The notes under the pieces: model-generated
Databases searched by the model: none
What the model was told of the DNA's origin: nothing
The model's input: only the letters and a program-made list of their open reading frames with translations
Position numbers and translations under genes: made by a program
In this document: positions 6,847 to 16,586 of the stretch, in pieces
How the letters are laid out: each line of letters starts with the position of its first letter
Position numbering within the stretch: position 1 is the stretch's first letter
Origin: Arthrospiribacter ruber
Lineage (GTDB): Bacteria > Bacteroidota > Bacteroidia > Cytophagales > Cyclobacteriaceae
Direction of reading: 5' to 3'
DNA: 64,000 bases
NCBI RefSeq assembly: GCF_019343195.1
Contig: NZ_RPHB01000006.1
Location: 124,001 to 188,000 of the forward strand

Positions 6847-9330
6847 ATGGCTTCAGAAAAACCCAGAGCAAATACTTTTAGAAAGAAAAACGAATCGAAA
6901 TCAAACGGAAAAGAAAAAAAGAAAGCAAGCTTTTCCTTAGGTTTCGTCAAGGACAAGAGAATACCACTGACTTTGGGTATTATTCTTTTGTCCATTTCTC
7001 TTTTTTTGTTTTTTGCATTTGTCAGTTACATGTTTGAAGGCAAAGCTGATCAAAGCCTTGTCGCTTCCGAATTGGAAGAGGACATTCGCAGCACAGCCTC
7101 AGAAGCCAGAAACTGGCTGGGACTCTTTGGAGCAAAGGTATCCTACATCATCATCCATAAGTGGTTTGGATTGGCAGCATTCCTTTTGCCTCCATTTGTC
7201 TTCCTTTTAGGTTTTCGGATGGCTTTCAAAAAGTCTTTGTATCCTATTCCTAGATATTTGGTATTTTCCCTGTTTTTCACTTTCTGGATCTGCTTGGTAA
7301 CCGGATACCTTGGAAAAATATCTACTGGATACAATGAATATGCTGATTGGAGCGGAGGCTTTGGATATGAGCTGGGAACTTTGGCCCATGAATTTTTGGG
7401 TTGGGGGACATTTATTTTGATTGGAGGATCACTATTGATCTTTACTGTTTTCTTTTTCAATATCCAACAGATGTCTTTATTTGGTTCTTCAAGAAGTGAG
7501 GAGGAAGATGAACTAGAAACGGCAACCAAGCCTCTTGCTAAATCACCTTTCGAAAAAATAGAGGAAGAACCTCTACTTAAGGATTATGAAGAAGAGATTC
7601 CTGAACCTGAGGAAGAGGAGGGTCTTGAAGATGATGGGAGTAGCTGGACCATAAAGTCAGATGCAGCATCAAATAAAAATACTTCATCTCAGCAACAAGA
7701 GCTTTCTCTGAATATTGAAGTCCCTAAAGAAGAACCTGCACTTGAGCCTCAGCCCGAAGAAAAGCGTTTTTCTGTTACCAAAGCAGAAGGGGAAGAAAAA
7801 ACCGCTAAGGAAGTCGAAAACCTGGACCCTTATGACCCTACTTTAGACCTCCCGCATTATAAGTACCCGACTTTGGAACTGTTGAATTCCTACGATTTAC
7901 AAAAAGTCACCGTAACCCGTCAGGAGCTGGAAGACAACAAAAACAAGATTGTAGAAACTCTGGTCAATTTCAAAATAGGAATTCAGGAAATCAAGGCAAC
8001 TATTGGCCCTACAGTGACGCTGTATGAAATTGTCCCTGATCCGGGAGTGAAGATTTCAAAAATCAAGAACCTTGAAGATGACATTGCCTTGAGTCTTGCA
8101 GCTTTAGGAATCCGAATTATCGCACCGATCCCAGGAAAGGGCACGATTGGTATTGAGGTTCCCAATAAAAACAGGGAACTTGTGCCTGCTAGGGCTGTAA
8201 TTGGCACAGAGAAGTTCATGAAAAGTGACAAGGACTTGCCAATTGCTTTGGGCAAGACCATCTCCAATGAAGTATTTGTTGTGGATTTGGCCAAAATGCC
8301 CCATCTTCTGATGGCGGGTGCTACAGGCCAAGGTAAGTCCGTGGGTCTGAATATGATTTTGGCTTCATTGGTCTATAAAAAGCATCCCTCCCAATTAAAG
8401 TTTGTATTGGTAGATCCCAAAAAGGTGGAACTTACCCTTTTCAACAAAATTGAAAGACATTTCCTGGCCAAACTTCCCGGATCCGAAGAGGCCATCATAA
8501 CCGATACCAAAAAAGTAATCTACACCCTCAATTCTCTCTGCATTGAGATGGACAACCGCTACGACCTGCTCAAAGATGCCGGTTGCAGAAACCTTAAAGA
8601 ATACAACGCCAAGTTTATCGCCAGAAAACTCAATCCTGACAAAGGGCACAGATTTATGCCGTATATCGTACTTGTCATAGATGAGCTGGCGGACTTGATG
8701 ATGACAGCGGGGAAGGAAATTGAGGGGCCGATTGCGAGGCTGGCCCAGCTTGCCAGGGCTATTGGAATACACTTGGTAGTAGCCACCCAAAGACCTTCCG
8801 TGAATGTGATCACAGGTATTATTAAAGCCAATTTTCCTGCAAGATTGTCTTTCAGAGTGACTTCAAAAATAGATAGTAGAACCATTCTAGATGCGGGAGG
8901 GGCCGATCAGCTTATCGGGCAGGGAGATATGCTATTGTCGTCAGGTTCGGAGATGACACGTCTTCAATGTGCCTTCTTGGACACTCCTGAGGTAGACGCC
9001 ATCTGTGATTGGATCGGGGAGCAAAAAGGGTACTCAGATGCCTATCTTCTACCGGAATTTGAGGGCGAAGAAGGAGATGGTGGTCTCTCAGATATTGATC
9101 TAGCAGACCGGGATCCATTGTTTGATGATGCTGCAAGGCTAATAGTCCTTCATCAGCAAGGCAGTACCTCTCTGATTCAAAGAAAACTTAAGCTCGGATA
9201 CAACCGAGCTGGAAGGATAGTAGATCAGCTCGAGGCGGCCGGAATAGTTGGCCCTTTCGAAGGAAGTAAAGCAAGGGAAGTCCTTGTGCAGGATGAAGCA
9301 AGTTTGGAACGGTTATTGAACAATTTGTAG
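6847..9330 (+). CDS. ftsK: DNA translocase FtsK/SpoIIIE
   Basis: Hexameric ATP-driven DNA pump at the division septum that clears chromosome termini and activates XerCD at dif. About 827 residues from the ATG at 6847; a TTG at 6814 would add 11. Order: basic N-terminus, four membrane helices (about 40-210), an acidic Glu/Pro-rich linker (about 215-340), then the motor with Walker A GATGQGKS (about 491-498), Walker B VIDELAD (about 609) and a C-terminal winged-helix gamma domain (about 757-825, QRKLKLGYNRAGRIVDQLE). It lies close to xerD, its functional partner, and appears co-transcribed with pyrD and lolA. Confidence 0.95.
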   Translation: MASEKPRANTFRKKNESKSNGKEKKKASFSLGFVKDKRIPLTLGIILLSISLFLFFAFVSYMFEGKADQSLVASELEEDIRSTASEARNWLGLFGAKVSYIIIHKWFGLAAFLLPPFVFLLGFRMAFKKSLYPIPRYLVFSLFFTFWICLVTGYLGKISTGYNEYADWSGGFGYELGTLAHEFLGWGTFILIGGSLLIFTVFFFNIQQMSLFGSSRSEEEDELETATKPLAKSPFEKIEEEPLLKDYEEEIPEPEEEEGLEDDGSSWTIKSDAASNKNTSSQQQELSLNIEVPKEEPALEPQPEEKRFSVTKAEGEEKTAKEVENLDPYDPTLDLPHYKYPTLELLNSYDLQKVTVTRQELEDNKNKIVETLVNFKIGIQEIKATIGPTVTLYEIVPDPGVKISKIKNLEDDIALSLAALGIRIIAPIPGKGTIGIEVPNKNRELVPARAVIGTEKFMKSDKDLPIALGKTISNEVFVVDLAKMPHLLMAGATGQGKSVGLNMILASLVYKKHPSQLKFVLVDPKKVELTLFNKIERHFLAKLPGSEEAIITDTKKVIYTLNSLCIEMDNRYDLLKDAGCRNLKEYNAKFIARKLNPDKGHRFMPYIVLVIDELADLMMTAGKEIEGPIARLAQLARAIGIHLVVATQRPSVNVITGIIKANFPARLSFRVTSKIDSRTILDAGGADQLIGQGDMLLSSGSEMTRLQCAFLDTPEVDAICDWIGEQKGYSDAYLLPEFEGEEGDGGLSDIDLADRDPLFDDAARLIVLHQQGSTSLIQRKLKLGYNRAGRIVDQLEAAGIVGPFEGSKAREVLVQDEASLERLLNNL

Positions 9331-9376
9331 ATACTTGCCATTTTAAATGACAAGGGAAATTTCAACAAATTCAAAA

Positions 9377-10027
9377 ATGAAAAAAACCACTCTTCTTGCC
9401 TTATTTCTTTCTTTGATTTCGATGCTTGCATTCTCCCAAAAAGACGCCGATGCAAAAAAAATATTGGATGGGGTAAGCAGTAAGTACAAATCCCTTAAGG
9501 GGCTTCAAGCAAGCTTTGAGTTCACCTATTCGGATGTTGCAGACGGCAGAAGCCAAAGCCAGTCAGGTGAAATCTCCATCAAAGGCGATAAATATCACCT
9601 CAAACTTCCAGAGCAGGAGATCTTCAATAATGGGAAAACGGTATGGACATACATTGAGTCCGGAGGATATAAAGAAGTAACCATCAACAATGCATCTGAT
9701 ATTGAAGACGAACTGACTCCTTCCTCAGTCTATACCATTTACCAAAAAGGTTACAATTACCGACTTTTGGGCGAGAGAAAAGAAAATGGAAATACCATTC
9801 AGGAAATAGAACTGACAGCAGAAAAATCCAGTGCTCCTTTTCAGAAAGTCAAACTATTTGTGGACAAAGACAAAAAAGACCTGATGGGCTGGGAAATATT
9901 TGATGATCAAGGAGGTGTATTCAAATACAGGTTCAAGTCTGTCAACACCAATGTAGACCTGAATGAAAGCTATTTCACTTTCAACCCTCAAAAATACGGA
10001 AAAGTAGAAATCATAGACTTGCGCTGA
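9377..10027 (+). CDS. LolA-like outer-membrane lipoprotein carrier
   Basis: Periplasmic protein of 216 residues with a standard signal peptide ([21 protein letters not shown]). The mature part reads as a LolA/LolB-type fold: [14 protein letters not shown], then [22 protein letters not shown], then a C-terminal [15 protein letters not shown]. Such proteins carry lipoproteins from the inner to the outer membrane. The ATG at 9377 is preferred over one 30 bases upstream because it places the signal peptide first. It starts 47 bases after ftsK and its stop lies inside a terminator hairpin, making it the end of that unit. Confidence 0.8.
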   Translation: MKKTTLLALFLSLISMLAFSQKDADAKKILDGVSSKYKSLKGLQASFEFTYSDVADGRSQSQSGEISIKGDKYHLKLPEQEIFNNGKTVWTYIESGGYKEVTINNASDIEDELTPSSVYTIYQKGYNYRLLGERKENGNTIQEIELTAEKSSAPFQKVKLFVDKDKKDLMGWEIFDDQGGVFKYRFKSVNTNVDLNESYFTFNPQKYGKVEIIDLR

Positions 10028-10060
10028 TAGATACATTAAAATCAGCGCAGCAATTTTTTT
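10020..10060 (+). terminator. Rho-independent terminator of the ftsK-lolA unit
   Basis: Nine-base arms TGCGCTGAT (10020-10028) and ATCAGCGCA (10041-10049) enclose a 12-base loop, followed by a run of seven T (10054-10060). The left arm overlaps the lolA stop codon. Confidence 0.8.
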
Positions 10061-10088
10061 ATCCTTACTTTTGGAAAAAACACCCAAA

Positions 10089-10904
10089 ATGGACAGCAAA
10101 GAACTTTTCAGCCAAATAAAATCCAAGCAATCCTTTTTATGTGTAGGACTGGATACAGACCCCGCTAAAATACCCCAATATCTTCAGCGGGAAAAAGACC
10201 CGATATTTGAATTCAACAAGCAGATCATTGACCATACGGCTGAGTATGCAGTAGCCTATAAGCCCAATATTGCATTCTATGAGGCTTTGGGTCCAAAAGG
10301 TTGGGAAAGCCTTCAAAAAACCCTGGAATACATTCCGAAAGAAATTTTTACCATTGCCGATGCCAAGCGGGGCGATATAGGAAATACTTCTAAACTTTAC
10401 GCAAAGGCATTTTTTGAATCCATGGATTTTGACTCTATCACCGTAGCGCCTTACATGGGTAGGGACAGCGTATTACCCTTCTTGGAATTCAAAGATAAAT
10501 GGGTTATTCTACTCGCACTGACGTCTAATGAAGGAAGTGAAGACTTTCAGATAATTCCGTCTACTGATGGTGAGCTTTTGTTCGAGTCTGTTTTGAAGAA
10601 AAGCAGGCAATGGGGAAATCCAGACAATCTGATGTATGTGGTAGGTGCTACCCGAGGAGAAAACATCGCAAAAGTAAGGGCCCTTGTTCCAGATCACTTC
10701 TTTTTGGTACCGGGAGTAGGTGCACAAGGAGGAAGCTTGGAAGATGTGGCCAAATATGGCATGAACAAACAATGTGGACTTTTGGTGAATTCTTCCCGCG
10801 GAATTATCTATGCAGGAAATGACATGGATTTTGGAAAAAAAGCAGGAGAAGAAGCTGAAAAATTACAGAAAGAAATGGCAATACTGCTCGAAAAATACCT
10901 TTAG
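10089..10904 (+). CDS. pyrF: Orotidine 5'-phosphate decarboxylase
   Basis: Last step of UMP synthesis (OMP to UMP). From the ATG at 10089 it is 271 residues and belongs to the longer PyrF subgroup. The catalytic Asp-Lys signature is [11 protein letters not shown] (K93 the proton donor), with [10 protein letters not shown] near the N-terminus and a C-terminal phosphate-binding region ([12 protein letters not shown]). A TACTTTTG -7 match at 10066-10073 suggests its own promoter, and the terminator at 10020-10060 separates it from lolA. Its last four bases overlap the 3' end of the facing RlpA gene. Confidence 0.95.
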   Translation: MDSKELFSQIKSKQSFLCVGLDTDPAKIPQYLQREKDPIFEFNKQIIDHTAEYAVAYKPNIAFYEALGPKGWESLQKTLEYIPKEIFTIADAKRGDIGNTSKLYAKAFFESMDFDSITVAPYMGRDSVLPFLEFKDKWVILLALTSNEGSEDFQIIPSTDGELLFESVLKKSRQWGNPDNLMYVVGATRGENIAKVRALVPDHFFLVPGVGAQGGSLEDVAKYGMNKQCGLLVNSSRGIIYAGNDMDFGKKAGEEAEKLQKEMAILLEKYL

Positions 10905-11452
10905 AAGAGAAATCGATTCAAACTAGCGGAAACACTTTTTTGAAGGTCTACCTTGAGTTCCAAAAGACTGATATCAAACTTTTTGATCTCAATGGGCTCA
11001 TCGTAAACCCTTAATCTGATATCCTCAGGTTTATCGTCTTGATAATGTTCCATTAAAGCAAGGACGGTTTCCTGATCAGGAACTTCCATTTTAACTTTGA
11101 CTATTCCGTCCTGAATCATGTCGAGCTTCTTGGCTGCTCCCCTGGAAAGGTCTATACTTCTTTTCGATGATTGTGGCAGTCGGTCATTGATCCTCACCCA
11201 CACTTCCTTTCCATTTTTCAGGTTGGTCACTTTTAGCATGGTCCCAAAAGGAAGGTTTTTGTGCGCAGCCGTCAATTCTTCCATATTAAAGATCTCACCA
11301 TTAGCAGTCTTCCTCTGATGGAATCTCTTGCCGTAGTAACTGGCCACCCCTTCTTGGATGAGCAAGTCTTCATTTCCGTTTTCAGCACCATTCCCTGAAA
11401 AACCCAGGAGAGGCAAACTCAAAAGAAATATTAAAAGGCTGATTTTTTTCAT
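10901..11452 (-). CDS. RlpA-like double-psi beta-barrel protein, secreted
   Basis: A 183-residue exported protein: signal peptide (hydrophobic residues 4-19, GFSGNGAEN after it), then an RlpA-type barrel ([53 protein letters not shown]) and a C-terminal extension of about 60 residues without a SPOR domain. Some RlpA proteins are septal lytic transglycosylases. Here the usual NDRGPF is replaced by NDRLPQ, so catalysis is uncertain. The gene faces pyrF with a four-base 3' overlap and has a near-consensus promoter (TTTG, then TTAATTTG) upstream. Confidence 0.8.
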   Translation of the reverse strand: MKKISLLIFLLSLPLLGFSGNGAENGNEDLLIQEGVASYYGKRFHQRKTANGEIFNMEELTAAHKNLPFGTMLKVTNLKNGKEVWVRINDRLPQSSKRSIDLSRGAAKKLDMIQDGIVKVKMEVPDQETVLALMEHYQDDKPEDIRLRVYDEPIEIKKFDISLLELKVDLQKSVSASLNRFLF

Positions 11453-11690
11453 ATGCGGCTAATTAGCAAATTAAAGACCAATTTTTTTAAATCCAAAAAT
11501 CACTTGATTTTAAACTTGATTAAAAAAAATCCAGCACCAGAAAAAGATCCTAGTTTACTTTAATTTACCCGCTAATCAAACAGGTCTTAAATCCTTGCTC
11601 AAGTCATGAATAGCAATGCCAACACCATCCCATTAACTAAAAGGCGAAGCAATCTTTAAAAAAAGTGAAGACGTTAAGTATATTTAAACC
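11453..11690 (+). other. Divergent intergenic region, RlpA-like gene / sbcD
   Basis: 238 A+T-rich bases between the divergent RlpA-like gene and sbcD. A near-consensus -7 (TATATTTA) sits just before the sbcD ATG, and a near-consensus promoter points the other way. No RNA gene, hairpin or repeat stands out. Confidence 0.5.
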
Positions 11691-12920
11691 ATGAAGATCC
11701 TCCACACCGCAGATTGGCATTTGGGAAAAAGACTTCAGGAGTATTCCCGGATCGAAGAACAAAAAGAAGTATTAGATGAAATCATTGCAATCGCCGATCG
11801 CGAAGCTATTGACCTGGTGCTATTGGCCGGGGATATCTTTGATAGCTTCAATCCCAGTCACGAAGCCGTAGAACTGCTCTTTAAAACCCTCAGAAGGCTT
11901 TCCAATAATGGGAAAAGACCCATCATCGCAATTTCAGGAAATCACGACAGCACACAGTTTGTAGAGGCTCCTGACCCTTTGGCAAGGGAAATGGGAATCT
12001 TTTTTTACAGCCGATATGATTCCGTGATCCCTGTGGGGAAATTTGAAAACGGAATAGAAGTCCTGCAGTCGGAATCCGGCTTTATGGAGCTCAGATTATC
12101 CGGTCACGATTTCCCAATAAGGATTATCCTAGCTCCCTATGCCAATGAGACACTTCTGAAAACTTACCTCGGAGAAGAAGACAGAGAGCAGCAATTCAGA
12201 ACTTTGCTGGCAGACAAGTGGCAAGATCTAGCCAATCAATATTGTGATCCCTCTGGTATCAATCTTTTTATCGGTCACTTTTTTTTCACTCAGGAAGGCG
12301 AACCTCTACAGCAAGAACCGGAAAGCGAAAGGCCTATCCTCCATATAGGCGGTACACAGGCTCTTTTCACCGCAGATATTCCCAGCCAAATCCAATATGC
12401 TGCTTTGGGCCACTTGCACCGGTACCAAGCGGTAAGCAAAGAGCCCTTTCCTGTGGTATACTCTTCTTCACCTTTGGCATATTCATTCAGTGAAGCTGAT
12501 CAGCAGAAGCAGGTAGTGGTGATTGAGCTGACACCCGGATCCAAACCAAGCTACAGCCCCATTGGACTAAAAAAAGGGAAGCCTTTATTCAGAAAAACAT
12601 TCTCAAATCTGCAGGACTGTGTAGAATGGCTGGAAAATAATCCGGAATGCTATGTCGAGCTGACTTATGAAACAGAAAGTTCTATAGATGCAGATACGCG
12701 AAAAGCTATCATGAAAGTCCATCATGGAATAGTAAGCCTGATTCCAAAAATCAGCAATCCTGGATCAGTCGTGAACCTCGGTATTAAATCAGAAGACCTG
12801 GAGAAGGATATGGGAAGTCTTTTTTCACAATATTATGAATCTCAAAAAGGACTACAGCCTAATGAGGAATTATTACAGATTTTTAAAGAAATAATCAGCC
12901 ATACAGATGATACCCATTAA
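11691..12920 (+). CDS. sbcD: Exonuclease subunit SbcD (Mre11-like)
   Basis: Nuclease half of the SbcCD complex, which opens hairpin and protein-blocked DNA ends. The 409 residues show the metallophosphoesterase motifs in order: HTADWHLGK (4-12), LLAGDIFDS (about 44-52), ISGNHDS (about 83-89), IGHFFF and ALGHLHRYQ (about 237-245), followed by a capping domain. It overlaps sbcC by 14 bases, which fits coupled translation of a two-subunit complex. Confidence 0.95.
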   Translation: MKILHTADWHLGKRLQEYSRIEEQKEVLDEIIAIADREAIDLVLLAGDIFDSFNPSHEAVELLFKTLRRLSNNGKRPIIAISGNHDSTQFVEAPDPLAREMGIFFYSRYDSVIPVGKFENGIEVLQSESGFMELRLSGHDFPIRIILAPYANETLLKTYLGEEDREQQFRTLLADKWQDLANQYCDPSGINLFIGHFFFTQEGEPLQQEPESERPILHIGGTQALFTADIPSQIQYAALGHLHRYQAVSKEPFPVVYSSSPLAYSFSEADQQKQVVVIELTPGSKPSYSPIGLKKGKPLFRKTFSNLQDCVEWLENNPECYVELTYETESSIDADTRKAIMKVHHGIVSLIPKISNPGSVVNLGIKSEDLEKDMGSLFSQYYESQKGLQPNEELLQIFKEIISHTDDTH

Positions 12921-15900
12921 ACTGGAAATAGAAGGACTTTACTCTTACAAAAGCAAACAGGTAATTGACTTCAATCAGTTGACCTCAGCTGGTCTGTTTG
13001 GAATATTCGGAGCTGTGGGCAGCGGCAAGTCTTCGATTTTAGAAGGAATTCTATTGGCCCTTTATGGTAGTACCGAAAGGCTTTTGGCTAGAGGGGAAAG
13101 GGACAGCATGATGAACCTGCAATCAGACAAGTTGCTGGTCAATTTCTATTTTTTTGCAGGAAAAGGAAACTCCAAGGAATATCTGGCCAGATATGAAGCA
13201 AAAAGGAATAAAAAAAATCCTGATAAAGTAGACACCGGTGATCATGGTATCTATTTAAAATCAGGAGAATCATGGGCGAGGACAGAGGAAAGTGCAGAAT
13301 CCGTGGTCGGGATGAAAAAAGACCATTTCAAGCAGACCATCATCATTCCTCAGGGCAAGTTCCGTGAATTTGTCGAATTGGGACCAAAGGACAGGGCAGA
13401 GATGATGAAGGAGCTTTTCGGGCTGGAGCGATTTGACCTCTATGACAAAACGGTAAGGCTAAGAGCTGTCACCAAAGACCGAAAACTTGAACTGTCTACC
13501 CGAATAGATACCTTGGGAGAGATTGCTCCGGAATCTATACCAACTTTGAAAGCAGAACTGACTGAAAAATCAGAACTCTTGGATAAGGAAAAGGAGCTTC
13601 TGGAAGCTGCACAAAAGGAGGCAGAAAGACAGGAAAGTCTCTTTAAGTCATTCGAAAACTGGAAAAACCTCAAATCCAAGTGGGAATCGATTCAGCAACT
13701 GAAGCCCTCAATGGATGAAAAGAAAAAAAAATACAGGGACTATCTCACGGTAAAATCTGAAATAAAACCTGTTTTCGATAAGCTTCAGGAAGAAAAACTG
13801 GAGGCGGAAAAATTCTCCAGAAGTGTTGCCGTATGCCTAAAAGCCAAAGCCAATTTTGAAGAAAGTATTCTTAAAAAAGAAGAAGAGCAACGGCAACTCC
13901 AGGAAGATGTCAACAGAAATCCTGCCCGAGAAGCAAAAATCAGAGATTTCAAAAGGATAATCATGATTAAAGGGCATTTGGAAGAAAAGGAAAAAGTGAA
14001 AAAAATAGTCGAGGACTGTGCTTTGCAATTTGAATCTGCCAAAAAAACCCTGAATACCCTCAAAGCAAATATTCAAAAAACAGAACAAGAATCTGAGGAT
14101 ATCACACTCCCGGACCAACAACAGTTGACCCAGCTCAGCACGGTAAAAAACCTATGTGCTGAAGCTGAAAAAAAATCGCATGAAACAACAATGCGACTGG
14201 AGAAAGAAACGAAAGCTCTGGAAGATCAAAAATCAAAAGCCCAAAATCTGAAATTAAACCTTCCAACAGGGTTCGAAAACTTCAAAGACTGGAGCCAAAA
14301 CACTGAAGACAAGTTGTCCATTCTTGCCAAAAAAAGAGAAAAGCTTATCATCCGTATTGGCCTTCTTTCCCATGCACACACTTTGCAAAATGGTGAGCCT
14401 TGTCCCTTGTGCGGAGCTTTGGAACATCCCCTCCCGCTCAATCAAAGTACAGAAGACAGTGAACTGTCAGAATTGGATGAAAAAATCCGAATGGCTAAGC
14501 TGGAGATCAAAAGAGCAGGACAACTGGATGGGGAGTTGAACCTGGCAACCCAACAAATCCAAAACCATCAAAAGAATAGTGCGCAATTGGAGGAAGAGGT
14601 AAATAAACTGAATCATGATATCAAGTCCTATCGGGAGTCCATAGGTTCGTTTGGATTGTCTGATATGGAAGCTCTTGACCTGTTCCTGGATTCTGCCAAG
14701 CAAAATGCCGCAAAGAAAAAGCAACTTGAGACTGATCTGAAACACCTACGTAAGGAAGTAGAAACGGCAATCGATACCAAAGAAAAAGCAGATGCAAAAT
14801 CGCAGACTGCCACAGCCGAGTTGGAAAAACTCAACAGCCTGATCGCAGACAAAAACTCACAGCTGGAATACCCTGACTTCAGTAAAAAATACCTGGACCA
14901 GCAAGTCACTGAACTTCAAGTGCAAATCCAGAACACTGAAGCAGCAATATTAACACTCAAAAACCGACTGGAAAGTAAAAGAAAAGCACTGGAGGATGAA
15001 AGACTCAAACAATCCGAAAACCTGACAGAGCTAAGGACTTTCTCGGAAAGTCTGGAAACAAGTAAGAAAAATATCGCGAAGCTAGAACTTGAATTTGAAA
15101 GCAGTATTCAACAGAATGGTTTTGTAAAAGATTCCTATTTCTCCCAGTTATTGGAAAACGATATGGATGCTGACAAAGCCGATAAGGAAATCCGTGATTT
15201 TGAAAGGCAGCTAACCGAGACCAAAACCAGACTGGAAGATCTGGAAAAGATACCGGGGCTCTTGGACTTTGATCCGGATAAAAAAGAACAGGCCAAAGCA
15301 AAACTCAAAGAAGTCGAAACCAAGAGTGAGGCCCTACAAAAAGAAATTACCCTGATCCATAAACAAATTGAGGAAACAGAAGAAAAACTCAAGCTACTTC
15401 AATCCCTTGAAGAAGAACTTGAAAAAACAGAGAAGCGCTTGAGTTATCTGGACGAACTGGCCAATCTCTTTAAAGGAAAAGGTTTCGTGCAATATATCAG
15501 CAGTATTTTCTTACGCGAACTATGCCATACCGCCAACAAGCGCTTTATGCAGCTTACCAAAAACAACCTGAGCATAGAAATCGACGAACAAAACACTTTT
15601 TTGGTCAAAGACTATCTCAATGGAGGCAAAACACGCCTACTGAAAACCCTTTCCGGTGGACAGACCTTTCAGGCCTCATTATGTCTGGCTTTGGCGCTGG
15701 CCGAAAAAGTCAAATCCCTGAATCAGGCGGATCAGTCCTTTTTCTTCCTGGATGAGGGTTTTGGTGCTTTGGATAAAGAATCGCTCAGGGTGGTCTTTGA
15801 AACCTTAAAATCCCTGCGCCATGAAAACAGGATAGTCGGCATCATATCACATGTAGAGGATTTACAACAGGAAATAAGCGCCTATGCCAGAGTGGAACTT

Positions 15901-15939
15901 GATCCAGAGAAGGGTAGTCAGGTAGGGTATTCGTTTTGA
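12907..15939 (+). CDS. sbcC: Exonuclease subunit SbcC (Rad50-like SMC ATPase)
   Basis: ATPase and coiled-coil half of SbcCD. The 1010 residues have Walker A GAVGSGKSS (35-43) and the Q-loop IIPQGKFREF, two long Lys/Glu-rich coiled-coil arms (about 180-490 and 510-870), a zinc hook CPLC (about 499-502) at the apex, and the C-terminal signature LSGGQTFQASL (about 914) and Walker B FFFLDEGFGALD (about 943-954). The head-coil-hook-coil-head order is complete. It follows sbcD with a 14-base overlap. Confidence 0.96.
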   Translation: MIPIKLEIEGLYSYKSKQVIDFNQLTSAGLFGIFGAVGSGKSSILEGILLALYGSTERLLARGERDSMMNLQSDKLLVNFYFFAGKGNSKEYLARYEAKRNKKNPDKVDTGDHGIYLKSGESWARTEESAESVVGMKKDHFKQTIIIPQGKFREFVELGPKDRAEMMKELFGLERFDLYDKTVRLRAVTKDRKLELSTRIDTLGEIAPESIPTLKAELTEKSELLDKEKELLEAAQKEAERQESLFKSFENWKNLKSKWESIQQLKPSMDEKKKKYRDYLTVKSEIKPVFDKLQEEKLEAEKFSRSVAVCLKAKANFEESILKKEEEQRQLQEDVNRNPAREAKIRDFKRIIMIKGHLEEKEKVKKIVEDCALQFESAKKTLNTLKANIQKTEQESEDITLPDQQQLTQLSTVKNLCAEAEKKSHETTMRLEKETKALEDQKSKAQNLKLNLPTGFENFKDWSQNTEDKLSILAKKREKLIIRIGLLSHAHTLQNGEPCPLCGALEHPLPLNQSTEDSELSELDEKIRMAKLEIKRAGQLDGELNLATQQIQNHQKNSAQLEEEVNKLNHDIKSYRESIGSFGLSDMEALDLFLDSAKQNAAKKKQLETDLKHLRKEVETAIDTKEKADAKSQTATAELEKLNSLIADKNSQLEYPDFSKKYLDQQVTELQVQIQNTEAAILTLKNRLESKRKALEDERLKQSENLTELRTFSESLETSKKNIAKLELEFESSIQQNGFVKDSYFSQLLENDMDADKADKEIRDFERQLTETKTRLEDLEKIPGLLDFDPDKKEQAKAKLKEVETKSEALQKEITLIHKQIEETEEKLKLLQSLEEELEKTEKRLSYLDELANLFKGKGFVQYISSIFLRELCHTANKRFMQLTKNNLSIEIDEQNTFLVKDYLNGGKTRLLKTLSGGQTFQASLCLALALAEKVKSLNQADQSFFFLDEGFGALDKESLRVVFETLKSLRHENRIVGIISHVEDLQQEISAYARVELDPEKGSQVGYSF

Positions 15940-15973
15940 AATATGAGATATGTGATATGAGATTCGAGACGTG
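15940..15973 (+). repeat. Short degenerate GATATGA-type repeat
   Basis: Directly after the sbcC stop, ATATGAGAT, GTGATATGAG and ATTCGAGAC follow one another, a low-complexity tandem of about seven- to nine-base units. Its origin is unknown. Confidence 0.4.
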
Positions 15974-16023
15974 TGGAGTTTATAGGTAATAGTTTTCTTA
16001 CGTTTTTTGATTATTTTAAAATC

Positions 16024-16440
16024 ATGAAATTATCAAAACTCCCCTTTTGCTCTGTTTTCCCGATATTCACCATATTTCTTTGTTTCGTGTATTGTAGTCC
16101 AAAGGAAGAAGAGATTGAAATGGAAGAAATTGAAGGAAAAGCCAGCTATTATGCACGAAGGTTTGAGGGCAAAAAAACAGCGAGTGGGGAGATTTTTGAA
16201 AACCAAGAACTTACAGCAGCCCACCGTTCCTTGCCATTCGATACAGAAGTGGAAGTTGTCAATCCAGAAAACGGAAAGTCTGTAATTGTCAGAATAAATG
16301 ACCGTGGCCCATACCGCAGGGGAAGGATCATTGACTTGACCCGGGCAGCTGCACGTGAATTAGGCATGTTGGATTCAGGAATTATTGATGTGATTATCCG
16401 CTATCCCAAATTGGCCGAGGATATTGAAAAGAAACAATAA
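16024..16440 (+). CDS. RlpA-like lipoprotein, double-psi beta-barrel
   Basis: From the ATG at 16024 the protein has 138 residues: a hydrophobic leader ending FLCFVYC (Cys about 24, a relaxed lipobox with Tyr at -1), an acidic linker, then an almost bare RlpA barrel (GKASYYARRFEGKKTASGE, AAHRSLPFDTEVEV, RINDRGPYRRGRIIDLTRAAA). Unlike the paralogue left of sbcDC it keeps the canonical NDRGPY motif. There is no SPOR domain. A role in septal or peptidoglycan remodelling is likely but not shown. A GTG at 15973 would put a soluble stretch before the leader and was rejected. Confidence 0.8.
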   Translation: MKLSKLPFCSVFPIFTIFLCFVYCSPKEEEIEMEEIEGKASYYARRFEGKKTASGEIFENQELTAAHRSLPFDTEVEVVNPENGKSVIVRINDRGPYRRGRIIDLTRAAARELGMLDSGIIDVIIRYPKLAEDIEKKQ

Positions 16441-16469
16441 AAAATATTTACTTTTCTTATTGAGTTATT

Positions 16470-16547
16470 TTACTCAATACATTGAGTAAATTTTTAAAAA
16501 CACATATAAAAACTTGATTTACATGTGTTTACAAAAACATTTTTAAG
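16470..16547 (+). repeat. Left copy of a 78-bp direct repeat flanking an ATPase gene
   Basis: Aligned without gaps to 17828-17905, 67 of 78 positions agree by eye. It contains the inverted repeat TTTACTCA (16469-16476) / TGAGTAAA (16483-16490) with a six-base spacer, an ACATGTGTTTAC segment and the shared end TTTTTAAG. It lies 3' of the ATPase gene. Confidence 0.8.
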
Positions 16548-16556
16548 CCATAATAT

Positions 16557-16586
16557 AAAAAAAGACAGTCAACTAACTGCCTTTTT
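16557..16586 (-). terminator. Terminator of the ATPase gene
   Basis: On the minus strand AAAAAGGCAGT pairs with ACTGTCTTTTT (11 pairs, one G-U) around a six-base loop, then a T run. It overlaps the ATPase stop codon. Confidence 0.7.
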
